IMG/VR virus record: IMGVR_UViG_3300021962_005625
Location: 1-23,514 of that record
Origin: a virus
Direction: 5' to 3' (one strand)
DNA: 23,514 nt
Below, piece after piece: positions 7,544-14,787 of the stretch. The notes beneath the pieces are model-generated. The model was not told the DNA's origin and made no database searches. It saw nothing but the letters and a program-made list of their open reading frames with translations. Position numbers and translations under genes: made by a program. Each line of letters starts with the position of its first letter. Within the stretch, counting starts at the first letter, position 1.

Positions 7544-8265
7544 CAATATGTTTCCGTAAGTCCTGTTGATGCCATAGTTCCTTGGCAATACAAATTATCA
7601 AATTCAACCAAGTATTGTTTATCTATGTGCTTGTAATGTCCATGTTCCGTATCAATATTGTTTTCATTCACAGATTGATAAATCAAAGGTAATGTATTGT
7701 AGTAGTTATCTAATAAAGAAATACAGATAGAATACATTCTTGTAATCAATAAGTGGTCTGCACCCGTGCCAACTTGTTTATCGATAGGCATCCATGATGG
7801 CATACGTTTCTTAAAAACATATTTACCATACAAGTTTTTATCATTATATCTTTCAATGTCAAAACCATCAATCAAATTAGTTCTACCTGATAATTTGTAA
7901 ACTCTCTTTACACTTGACATGACTTTTAACAAATCAGCATTCATTTTGAACATTGATAATGTTTTATGTAACAGTATAATTTCTGCTTGTGATTTTAATC
8001 CAGCATTTGCAAGTGTACACAGGTCACTATCATTATGAAATATTAAATTTATGTTACTGTACTTCGACATTTCATCCATGATAGATTTATCTACTGGTCT
8101 TGATGATGCATCAGTCAAAGTAATAATTGCTTGAGGCACTCTTTCACGGAGAACTTTCAAGGTTTCAAGTGTTTGATTGACACGAGTTTCAAAATCAATA
8201 ACACCAATGCCCGTATTAAGGGCAGAAGTAACTATGAAAAGGTGGTTGTCAGGTATAATACTCAT
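7543..8265 (-). CDS. Putative WavE-like/LPS-associated glycosyltransferase (240 aa)
   Basis: The chosen start is the ATG at 8265-8263, which makes an ATGA overlap with the SDR stop; an ATG nine bases upstream (8274) is an alternative. The N-terminal half (FIVTSALNTGIG, LKVLRERVPQAIITLTDAS) looks like a Rossmann-type GT-A start. The segment YKLSGRTNLIDGFD followed by YGKYVFKKRMPSWM resembles proteins annotated as WavE-like LPS synthesis or glycosyltransferase-like in surface polysaccharide loci. No membrane span. It is coupled to the SDR upstream and the 3-dehydrase downstream (TGATG). Transfer of a sugar is inferred; the family assignment is tentative. Confidence 0.65.
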   Translation of the reverse strand: MSIIPDNHLFIVTSALNTGIGVIDFETRVNQTLETLKVLRERVPQAIITLTDASSRPVDKSIMDEMSKYSNINLIFHNDSDLCTLANAGLKSQAEIILLHKTLSMFKMNADLLKVMSSVKRVYKLSGRTNLIDGFDIERYNDKNLYGKYVFKKRMPSWMPIDKQVGTGADHLLITRMYSICISLLDNYYNTLPLIYQSVNENNIDTEHGHYKHIDKQYLVEFDNLYCQGTMASTGLTETY

Positions 8266-8939
8266 TGATGCCATTCTGTATCAGGGAACATTTTAATTGT
8301 TTTATAATCAATATTGAATTTACTATTATACACGAAATCAATTAATTTTACAACCTCTATTGGTGAGATTGCCTTACTTACATCACCACATGGGTAAGGT
8401 ACATCTTTGTTCCATAGTGGTGTATCAATACCACCTGGATGTATGCTGGTAACTTTGATTCCTTTTGATTGCAATTCTTTACCAAGAACTCCTGCAAATC
8501 CTGTAAGACCATGTTTTGTGGCACAATATACAGATTGGTTTTCTAATTGTTCTAAACCAGCAACTGAATTGATGAAAAATATACGACTGCCTTTTTCCAT
8601 ATTTTTTAATGCAAACTTAGTTACATACATTGGACCTTTAAGATTGATATCAATCATATCGCACATATCATCAATTCTTGTTTCTGAAAAAGATTTCATT
8701 TTAAAAATAGCGGCATTGTTAACCAAGATATCAATCTTAGTATCTCCGATTTGGTCAAAGGTATCACTTAAACTTGTATAGATTTTACTAATGTCTGTCT
8801 TATAATGTTTATAGTTAGAATATGAAAATATAGAATCACTACGAGCTAAACCAATTACATTCCAACCTTGTTCGAGATAGTGGTGAGCAATCGTAGCACC
8901 AAGACCACTTGTTGTGCCAGTAATTAAAATTGTTTTCAT
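8262..8939 (-). CDS. Short-chain dehydrogenase/reductase (classical SDR)
   Basis: A 225-residue classical SDR with all key elements: TGTTSGLG (7-14) for NAD(P) binding, NNAA (74-77), catalytic S125, and Y138/K142 in YCATK, followed by the PGGIDT loop. Length is near the usual 240-250. It oxidises or reduces an alcohol/ketone, likely on a sugar or cyclitol. It sits between the sedoheptulose-7-phosphate cyclase gene (ATGA overlap at 8936-8939) and a glycosyltransferase-like gene, so a keto-cyclitol from the cyclase is an attractive but unproven substrate. Classical SDRs also serve in fatty-acid and many other pathways; the family call is firm, the substrate inferred. Confidence 0.9.
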   Translation of the reverse strand: MKTILITGTTSGLGATIAHHYLEQGWNVIGLARSDSIFSYSNYKHYKTDISKIYTSLSDTFDQIGDTKIDILVNNAAIFKMKSFSETRIDDMCDMIDINLKGPMYVTKFALKNMEKGSRIFFINSVAGLEQLENQSVYCATKHGLTGFAGVLGKELQSKGIKVTSIHPGGIDTPLWNKDVPYPCGDVSKAISPIEVVKLIDFVYNSKFNIDYKTIKMFPDTEWHQ

Positions 8940-10069
8940 ATTTCCTCAAATAAATCAGCTGCCACTCTCAATTCATCGACAGTAACATTATTCAACATTG
9001 TATATTGTCCAATACCAATTGGCACAGGAAGATATTGATTACCATTTCTGTGTTTCTTTGTATCTTCTAAGGCAGACTCAAGTAAACGAACCTTAGAAAA
9101 ATCTTGGTGCCATGTTGGTAGTTTTAATTTTTTAGCACAAATAAAGATTCTCGATAACTGTTCTCTTGTGATATACCCACGAACTTCTGCAATACAAGAA
9201 CTGAACAAACAATCTAACACAACAGCCTCACCGTGATATAGGTTTGGTAAGTTATTCATCTCTATCAAAGGACCAAATGAATGACCAAAGTCAACACATC
9301 GGTCTAATTTCTTTTCCCATAGATTTGGTGCCAATTCATCAATCATACCTGTGATTGCAAGGTTGATTACACGAACAGGTACCGCACCAAATTGAAACTT
9401 CTCATTAATTAATTGTTCATAGTTTTCTTCAAGTAAGACAAACAATTCTTCACTCTTGATAACAGCAAGTTTGAATATCTCAGCAATACCATTAACGATA
9501 TCTCTTTCGTTTTGTGTCTTGATAAACTTCTTGTCGAGAAAGGTTGCGATTGGTGGATAGTATGCACCAATACGATTACGCCTATCAAAATGATTTGCGG
9601 CAACTTTAACACCAACTGAAGCATCTACGATTGCCAATAATGTTGTTGGTATCTTAATGTAAGGAATACCACGGCGATAGATACTGCAACAGAAACCAAC
9701 AAGGTCTAGTAAAACTCCACCACCAATAGCAATGATTGGTTCTCTACGAAGAACACCAACATCTTCAAAGAATCTTAAAACTTCATCTGTATGTTTCCAA
9801 TCCTTGTTTTCTTCTGTTGCATCAATTACAAATAATTTCAACTCAACTTTATGTTTATCAAAAAAACTATGCAAATCATCTTTGTAAATTTCATAAACTG
9901 TTTTATCGATAACAACCAACCTACGATAAGAATCATTATATGACAACAAATCCAAGTTAGATGAATTGAAAATATCACTTGAATATTTGACAGTAAAAGA
10001 AACAGGTAACTCTGCCTTAACAGACCAAGTTCTTTTGAAATTGTCAAAATTAACTAATACATTTTCCAT
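8936..10069 (-). CDS. Sedoheptulose-7-phosphate cyclase, 2-epi-5-epi-valiolone synthase-like (AroB superfamily)
   Basis: A 377-residue member of the 3-dehydroquinate-synthase fold. GGGVLLD (116-122) binds NAD; PTTLLAIVDASVGVK (141-155) lines the active site; E197, H263 and H279 match the metal ligands. Features point to the sedoheptulose-7-phosphate cyclases (EEVS, AcbC/ValA type) rather than AroB: RRGIPYIKIPTTL, ELAPNLWE (245-252) and VDFGHSFGPLIEM (259-271), with Pro where dehydroquinate synthase has the second His of GHTFGH. EEVS cyclises sedoheptulose 7-phosphate to a C7 cyclitol. EVS and DDGS products are alternatives that need pocket comparison. Neighbouring kinase-like, NTP-transferase and SDR genes mirror steps of aminocyclitol pathways. 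It overlaps the upstream gene by one base (TAATG). Confidence 0.85.
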   Translation of the reverse strand: MENVLVNFDNFKRTWSVKAELPVSFTVKYSSDIFNSSNLDLLSYNDSYRRLVVIDKTVYEIYKDDLHSFFDKHKVELKLFVIDATEENKDWKHTDEVLRFFEDVGVLRREPIIAIGGGVLLDLVGFCCSIYRRGIPYIKIPTTLLAIVDASVGVKVAANHFDRRNRIGAYYPPIATFLDKKFIKTQNERDIVNGIAEIFKLAVIKSEELFVLLEENYEQLINEKFQFGAVPVRVINLAITGMIDELAPNLWEKKLDRCVDFGHSFGPLIEMNNLPNLYHGEAVVLDCLFSSCIAEVRGYITREQLSRIFICAKKLKLPTWHQDFSKVRLLESALEDTKKHRNGNQYLPVPIGIGQYTMLNNVTVDELRVAADLFEEI

Positions 10070-11037
10070 TAATTTAAAACCTTACCTAATAAGTTACAGG
10101 CATGAACATAGAAGAACTTTGCCTTTTTAATCTCACCAGCACGACATTTGAATGGCAACATACGAATGAATTGTGTGGCTTCTAATATATTTACCAACTT
10201 AATCCAATTGTTTGGAATCTTCAATTCAAAATAGAAATTGAATTTCTCAAAGTTTTTTGGTATTTCTAAATTATGAGATACACTTGAACCCATAACAACA
10301 ACATCACGGTCATTTATATAACCATAATGACTGCGTGAACACTGTAACACCTGTGCATAATCTAGAAACTTTGTGTCCATCATACTTTCTTCATAGAGGT
10401 CAATAAAAACAACTCTATCTTCCTCAAATGAATACAACATATTTTCCAATGTTGGATTACCATGTATGTTTTCTTCAGAAGAAAGTTTCAAATCAAAGAA
10501 TATATTTTCTAATTCATAAAGATAAGAAAATATACCATGAGTCATTTCACCATTGTATTCAAATACGCCACCTGTAGCATGACCGAAAAATTGTAGAAAT
10601 TCATCATTTATCAAAGCATCATTTAGTTTCTGCCTCACTTCTTCTTTATAATATAACTTAGGCGCACCAATAACTGGTGGATAAGTTTTAGAATGTAGTA
10701 AAGCAAATGATTTCCAAATAGCATCTACTATTTTTATAATCTGTTGCTCAGTTAATTTATCTTCGGATAGAATAGTTTTGATATCTCTAAAACCTTCCAT
10801 GTGTTGTAAAGTCATAACTGCATAGTCTGTTTCATATGAAACATCAATAATTTTTGGAAACAAACTTGGAAAATCAACAGAGTATCTTTGTATCTTCTTT
10901 AATTGAGAATACCAACGAACAAATCCATATTCTCTTTCTTTGACAAGATTGATTTTCTTTTTGACATAATGAACACCATCAATTTCGTGTAACTCTGTGG
11001 TACTTAAAGAACCACCTTTCAAGTCTTTTATTTTCAT
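10069..11037 (-). CDS. Aminoglycoside-phosphotransferase-fold kinase-like protein with HGN in place of HGD
   Basis: A 322-residue protein with an APH/choline-kinase-like layout. The N-lobe has a Lys cluster at 26-28 (YVKKKI); the catalytic-loop motif reads IHGNPTLEN at 191-199, followed by VVFIDLYEE with metal-binding D213, then FLDYAQVLQ. In active members the loop is HGDxxxxN; here the general-base Asp is Asn (N194, codon AAT). It may therefore be inactive, use another base, or bind without phosphorylating. It overlaps the nucleotidyltransferase gene (ATGA), the arrangement of a sugar or cyclitol kinase beside its NTP-transferase, as in LicA/LicC or the cyclitol kinase/NTP-transferase pairs of valienamine pathways. 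Substrate is inferred from context only. Confidence 0.75.
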   Translation of the reverse strand: MKIKDLKGGSLSTTELHEIDGVHYVKKKINLVKEREYGFVRWYSQLKKIQRYSVDFPSLFPKIIDVSYETDYAVMTLQHMEGFRDIKTILSEDKLTEQQIIKIVDAIWKSFALLHSKTYPPVIGAPKLYYKEEVRQKLNDALINDEFLQFFGHATGGVFEYNGEMTHGIFSYLYELENIFFDLKLSSEENIHGNPTLENMLYSFEEDRVVFIDLYEESMMDTKFLDYAQVLQCSRSHYGYINDRDVVVMGSSVSHNLEIPKNFEKFNFYFELKIPNNWIKLVNILEATQFIRMLPFKCRAGEIKKAKFFYVHACNLLGKVLN

Positions 11038-11759
11038 TTTAAACTCATTCTTGCCAATTCAAGGCCGTATTCTTGTGGACTACCAAGAACGATTGTTTCA
11101 TATTCATTATTCAATTCATTTAGACCAATCGACATATTATTCTTTATCATATAGTCTAACACATTTGCAATATACATTTCTTTTCCCATATATCCCTGTG
11201 ATAGAGATTCATACATTTTTTGATATAGATTGGGATTATTAAAACCATAAAGACCAGAACTTGCAAATGGAGAAATAAAAGCCTTCTCAACAATCTCGGT
11301 CACAAGACCATCTTTTGACCTGACATAAGAATATTTTGGATTGTTGGCAACAAACACATCAACATAACCATCAGACATTGTTGATTCAATTTCTTTGAAA
11401 TCTCTGCCAATCAATAGTGTGTCGGCATTATGAACAAAGAAAGGATGGGGAAGGGTATTTCTGTTCTTTAATAGTGAGGCACCAATATAAGCAGTATGTG
11501 CTTGACCACTTGTGTCACCAATATAATGAATATTATCTTTAGTGAGACCAAGTGGTTCAATAGTTTTCACCAAGTTAGGCATGAAATACACATCACGCTT
11601 ATTAGCTAACAATAGGATTTCATCAAATTTACCTAGTTGTTTGAGAATCTCATGGATGATTGTTTCATTTTTCCATGGTAACAAATACTTTGGTATATCA
11701 AAACCAACATCATGGAATCTGGTATTCAAACCAGCCATGCAAATTACTAACGAAGCCAT
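11034..11759 (-). CDS. NTP-transferase (sugar/cyclitol-phosphate nucleotidylyltransferase)
   Basis: A 241-residue GT-A-fold nucleotidyltransferase. The N-terminal signature is present in short form (MAGLNTRF at 8-15, then IPKYLLPW with K24), followed by HNADTLL, the metal-binding Asp region, and a product-loop segment SSGLYGF. Such enzymes join NTP and a sugar 1-phosphate to give NDP-sugar and pyrophosphate. Length is like compact RmlA/LicC-type enzymes without a left-handed beta-helix domain. It overlaps the upstream gene by 13 bases and the kinase-like gene by ATGA. Together these could activate the cyclitol or deoxysugar made by the cluster. Base preference (C, G, T or U) cannot be read. 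Confidence 0.85.
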   Translation of the reverse strand: MASLVICMAGLNTRFHDVGFDIPKYLLPWKNETIIHEILKQLGKFDEILLLANKRDVYFMPNLVKTIEPLGLTKDNIHYIGDTSGQAHTAYIGASLLKNRNTLPHPFFVHNADTLLIGRDFKEIESTMSDGYVDVFVANNPKYSYVRSKDGLVTEIVEKAFISPFASSGLYGFNNPNLYQKMYESLSQGYMGKEMYIANVLDYMIKNNMSIGLNELNNEYETIVLGSPQEYGLELARMSLK

Positions 11760-12451
11760 TGTTCAAAGTCCTCACGAATTAAACTGTGCCAAGTTCCATT
11801 GTATGGACCTGGAGGAAACGGGTGATTGATATCACAGTAAACAAGATTTTCACCAATCAAACCTTTCTGTTTCCAATTTGCACTCATCAAATCTTCACAC
11901 ATCATTTGTGTGCCTGAATCATAAAATTCATCGATACGATTAAATGTATCAGAATATTTGTCCATGTTTTCAGATGAAGAAAATGCAAATTGGTCATTGC
12001 CAAAATCACGACTTGGTACCATACGGCAATTAGGTATGTGAAGTTTACTGTTATCTAATTCTTCAAATGGAATTTTAGCATTGATTGCAAAATCAAAACG
12101 ACTACGAATGACCCAATCAAACTTCATACTGTTTTCATCTTCATATACAAGTTTTAATTCGTTGCACTTTAAGATAGCATACAATTGATTATATGTTGAA
12201 CGGACTGGATCTTTTACTTTCCAATTTGGTTGTGGTGGTGGAAATCTTGTGTATTTTGATAAGTCATCAGTTAAAGATTTCTCCATCATATACGCTTCAG
12301 GTTTATAAAGTTCAATATCTATGACCTCTGGATTTTCCCAAACATGGCAAAAAACGGTAACATCGTTACCGTCTAGTATGTTGCGTTTAACAAACTCATA
12401 GCCTTGTTTTACACTACGAGGTTGTCCTGATAGACATAATGCTATTTTCAT
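11747..12451 (-). CDS. Putative glycosyltransferase-like phage protein (234 aa)
   Basis: A 234-residue protein starting MKIALCLSGQPRSVKQGYEF, a beginning I recognise from uncharacterised proteins in surface-glycan loci and large phage genomes. It contains DWVIRSRFDFAI (a possible metal/nucleotide-binding DxD-like site within RSRFDF), FGNDQFAFSSSENM, and a C-terminal HPFPPGPYNGTWH segment. The layout resembles small GT-A-like transferases, but no named family can be assigned with confidence. No membrane span. It starts in an ATGA overlap with the RmlB-like gene, so it is co-translated with nucleotide-sugar enzymes. Confidence 0.68.
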   Translation of the reverse strand: MKIALCLSGQPRSVKQGYEFVKRNILDGNDVTVFCHVWENPEVIDIELYKPEAYMMEKSLTDDLSKYTRFPPPQPNWKVKDPVRSTYNQLYAILKCNELKLVYEDENSMKFDWVIRSRFDFAINAKIPFEELDNSKLHIPNCRMVPSRDFGNDQFAFSSSENMDKYSDTFNRIDEFYDSGTQMMCEDLMSANWKQKGLIGENLVYCDINHPFPPGPYNGTWHSLIREDFEQWLR

Positions 12452-13476
12452 TTAAGCCACTTATCATTTTCTAATGACCAGATAACCATATCTCTAATGC
12501 GTTCACGCAAAGAAATCTTTGGTTTCCATCCTAAAGCTGCCATGTAATCACCAGATAATGCATAACGCAAATCATGGCCAGGTCGTGATGAATGGAAATC
12601 AACCATTTCATATTTGAGTTCTTTGTTTTGTGCTTCTGCGATAAGTTTAGCCAACTCTAAATTATCTACTTCATCAGGTCCAACAATGTTAAATTTAGGA
12701 ATCTTTGCACCACCAAAATCAGGAACTTTGGCATAATCTTCAGGTAAATTGAGAATAAACATCAAACCATCAGCAACATCTTTTGCATGAACATAGTGCC
12801 GAGAACCGGCTTTAGTTTTACTTCTGTCTGAATGAATAGTTAGTGTTTCACCATCACGAGCATATCGAATGGCTTTAGGAATAAATTTCTCTGGATGCTG
12901 ACGTTCACCAAACACATTCATTGTGTGTGTAATGTAAATTGGCATATTGTAAGTGTTCTCAAAGGCAACACACATTTCTTCACCCGCTGCCTTGCTGGCA
13001 GAATAAGGATTCGTAGCATTATATCGGTCTCTCTCTTTATAGTCAACACCTTCAGGTGCAGGTCCAAATACTTCATCAGTTGAGAAGTATACAAACCTCT
13101 CCAAGTTCTTTAGTGTTCTTGAAAATTGTAAAAGGTTGACTGTGCCGATAACATTATCTTGCACAAATTCCATTGGAAATTCAATTGAACGGTCTACATG
13201 AGAACCAGCTGCAAGGTGTAACACAAGTTGGCAATCACCAATCAAACCAGCGGTTTGTGGATTAACTTCTGCTCGCAAATCGTGAAAGACAATCTCAACC
13301 CGTTTCTTTTGTTCGGGTGAATATTTCTTCATAATATCTTCTAGGCGATTTAAATTGCCAGAGAAGTCTAGTCGGTCAAGTGATACAATTGTCCAATCTG
13401 TGGTGTCCAGAATAGTTTCAATTAAATGATGTGCAATAAAGCCTGCACCGCCGGTGATTAATACTCGTTTAGTCAT
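12448..13476 (-). CDS. NDP-glucose 4,6-dehydratase-like protein (RmlB family)
   Basis: The start is the ATG at 13476-13474, preceded by GAGGA at a good distance; the frame extends to 13575, but that would overlap the upstream gene by over 100 bases. The 342-residue product has GGAGFIA (9-15) for NAD, LHLAAGSHVDRSI (87-98), STDEVFG (132-138) with catalytic Thr/Asp/Glu, and Y158/K162 in YSASK. SRPGHDLRYALS near the C-terminus is typical of RmlB. Length fits dTDP-glucose 4,6-dehydratase; a CDP-glucose enzyme would better suit the E1-type 3-dehydrase downstream, and the two cannot be separated by eye. It makes an NDP-4-keto-6-deoxyhexose, the usual branch point to deoxysugars. Confidence 0.87.
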   Translation of the reverse strand: MTKRVLITGGAGFIAHHLIETILDTTDWTIVSLDRLDFSGNLNRLEDIMKKYSPEQKKRVEIVFHDLRAEVNPQTAGLIGDCQLVLHLAAGSHVDRSIEFPMEFVQDNVIGTVNLLQFSRTLKNLERFVYFSTDEVFGPAPEGVDYKERDRYNATNPYSASKAAGEEMCVAFENTYNMPIYITHTMNVFGERQHPEKFIPKAIRYARDGETLTIHSDRSKTKAGSRHYVHAKDVADGLMFILNLPEDYAKVPDFGGAKIPKFNIVGPDEVDNLELAKLIAEAQNKELKYEMVDFHSSRPGHDLRYALSGDYMAALGWKPKISLRERIRDMVIWSLENDKWLK

Positions 13477-14317
13477 TATATTTTTCCTCGATAATTTTGC
13501 GCCATTCTGGTATTCTATCATACTGATGCACAATTGTAAAGTCTTTTCCTCTAGATGTTGTAACATTGCCTGCAATCATTTTTGGTGATGCTTCTAATAA
13601 GAAAGGTCTGAATTGTTCTATCTTACTTGGGTCAACAGTTGTACCCAATTGACAAGCCCAACCATCTTCTGATTTACAATATCTTGCTGTTGACAAATAT
13701 GGTTCTTGTGAAATCATAAAGTTAAATGTTGATTGGTCTACAATTGGTATTGGTCGATTGACTGACATGGCAAAAATCATTGCTGCCAAATCTTGAATAG
13801 CATGGCCACGACCAGCAAGAACACCCACATTATAAATTTCATTCTCTTTGAAAATATTGTGGAAGAAAGGACCAAATGTTTCAATCAAATTTTGATTGCC
13901 CCATGGTTCATCTTTGTAGTACATACTTTCGGAAGCAAATAGGTACAGTTGTCTTGCACCTAGTTCTAAGTCTAATGCTTCAGATGGGTTGTGTTGGAAG
14001 ATAACATCTTTCACATCGGTTGTGATAACATACCGATATTCATCATGTGTTTGTAGATAGTTGTAAATGTGGATGAATCGTTCCACATGGATTGGTAAGT
14101 TAGATTGATAGGTGAATTGTTTGTTCACCTCATCGGATTTACCAGGAACAATAACTTGGAAACCAGCTTTAGTTAATCTGTCAACAGTTTCAAAGCTTAT
14201 ATTAAAGGCAACCATAACCTTGTCGCCAGTAAAACCACTTCTGTTTATTGAGTTAACCCAATACTTTAATTTGTCCCAATCATAGTTGGTGCAAGCACCT
14301 ATAATCAAATCTTTCAT
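13469..14317 (-). CDS. Putative GT-A glycosyltransferase (282 aa)
   Basis: A 282-residue protein with GT-A-like features: an N-terminal strand LIIGACTNYDWDKLKYWV, the segment YVITTDVKDVIFQHNP whose D101 and D104 could form the metal/nucleotide-binding DxD-type site, then YNVGVLAGRG and PIVDQSTFNFMI, as in galactosyltransferase-like and DUF616-like proteins. No signal peptide or membrane segment. It is the first gene of the coupled sugar cluster, with a weak GGA before the ATG and a 22-base gap from the small gene upstream; its end overlaps the RmlB-like gene by 8 bases. Donor and acceptor are unknown. Confidence 0.75.
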   Translation of the reverse strand: MKDLIIGACTNYDWDKLKYWVNSINRSGFTGDKVMVAFNISFETVDRLTKAGFQVIVPGKSDEVNKQFTYQSNLPIHVERFIHIYNYLQTHDEYRYVITTDVKDVIFQHNPSEALDLELGARQLYLFASESMYYKDEPWGNQNLIETFGPFFHNIFKENEIYNVGVLAGRGHAIQDLAAMIFAMSVNRPIPIVDQSTFNFMISQEPYLSTARYCKSEDGWACQLGTTVDPSKIEQFRPFLLEASPKMIAGNVTTSRGKDFTIVHQYDRIPEWRKIIEEKYND

Positions 14318-14339
14318 AATATTCCAATCAGTTAAATAA

Positions 14340-14504
14340 TTACTTATGTCGCCTATACTCTTTAAACCTGGTAATCTTTTGACCTGGTGTATCTTTTAGA
14401 TAAGTATTTTTCAACTCATCTGTACCCCATTGACCTGCACCAGCTTTTGGTAGAATATCTTTTTCTACTTTCTCTCTTAACTTTCTTACAGCACGGACAA
14501 TCAT
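14340..14504 (-). CDS. Small basic unknown protein (54 aa)
   Basis: A 54-residue reading frame from the ATG at 14504-14502 to the TAA at 14342-14340, with AGAGG five bases before the start and only one base between it and the upstream stop. The product (MIVRAVRKLREKVEKDILPK..., ending RFKEYRRHK) is rich in Lys and Arg, with an N-terminal helix and a GAGQWG turn. It fills what would otherwise be a 188-base gap, and the strong ribosome site argues that it is real. No family recognised. Confidence 0.62.
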   Translation of the reverse strand: MIVRAVRKLREKVEKDILPKAGAGQWGTDELKNTYLKDTPGQKITRFKEYRRHK

Positions 14505-14505
14505 A

Positions 14506-14787
14506 TCATCCTCTAGTTAGGTTTAATATTTTTTGAATCTGTGATTCTAATACAGGCTTTCGATTAGGCCACTTAATGATAGGTTGGTCTGCCGTCTGTA
14601 ACAGTTTTGTTAGAAATGGAAGAATCAATTTCTCAACTTCATGTAGTCTTGCTTTGTATTCTTCAACAGTATCTTCTTTTTCAGCAATAATCGAATTGTA
14701 TTCTTCTTCATCGATTGCCGTAAAACCAAAATCATTATCGCCGTATTCGGCCATAATGGAACTTAAATCAAATTTTTTCTCTGCCAT
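14506..14787 (-). CDS. Small acidic helical phage protein (93 aa)
   Basis: The chosen start is the ATG at 14787-14785, sharing one base with the upstream stop (TAATG); a TTG four codons earlier is the alternative. The product starts MAEKKFDLSSIMAEYGDNDFGFTAID, is acidic in its first half, has a probable helix or short coiled coil at about 35-65 (EEEYNSIIAEKEDTVEEYKARLHEVEKLIL), and ends in a basic tail with KWPNRKP. I know similar short proteins from T4-like marine phages only as unnamed. A structural adaptor role is possible but unsupported. Confidence 0.65.
   Translation of the reverse strand: MAEKKFDLSSIMAEYGDNDFGFTAIDEEEYNSIIAEKEDTVEEYKARLHEVEKLILPFLTKLLQTADQPIIKWPNRKPVLESQIQKILNLTRG

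Noticed and set aside
7544-7588. Longer start for the 3-dehydrase (up to 7588)
   Set aside because: The extra 15 residues overlap the neighbouring gene in another frame; the ATG at 7543 gives a one-base TGATG junction.
8407-8781. Plus-strand open frames, for example 8407-8781, 669-986 and 18689-19006
   Set aside because: They lie antisense to strongly supported genes, have no ribosome sites of note and their products show no family features; they are shadows of minus-strand coding.
8936-10069. Plain 3-dehydroquinate synthase (AroB) call
   Set aside because: Pro replaces the second His of GHTFGH, and NLWE/VDFGHSF and RRGIPY segments fit sedoheptulose-7-phosphate cyclases better.
13477-13575. 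Longer start for the RmlB-like gene
   Set aside because: The extra 33 residues precede the Rossmann motif, are unlike the family N-terminus and overlap the upstream gene; the ATG at 13476 has a good ribosome site.
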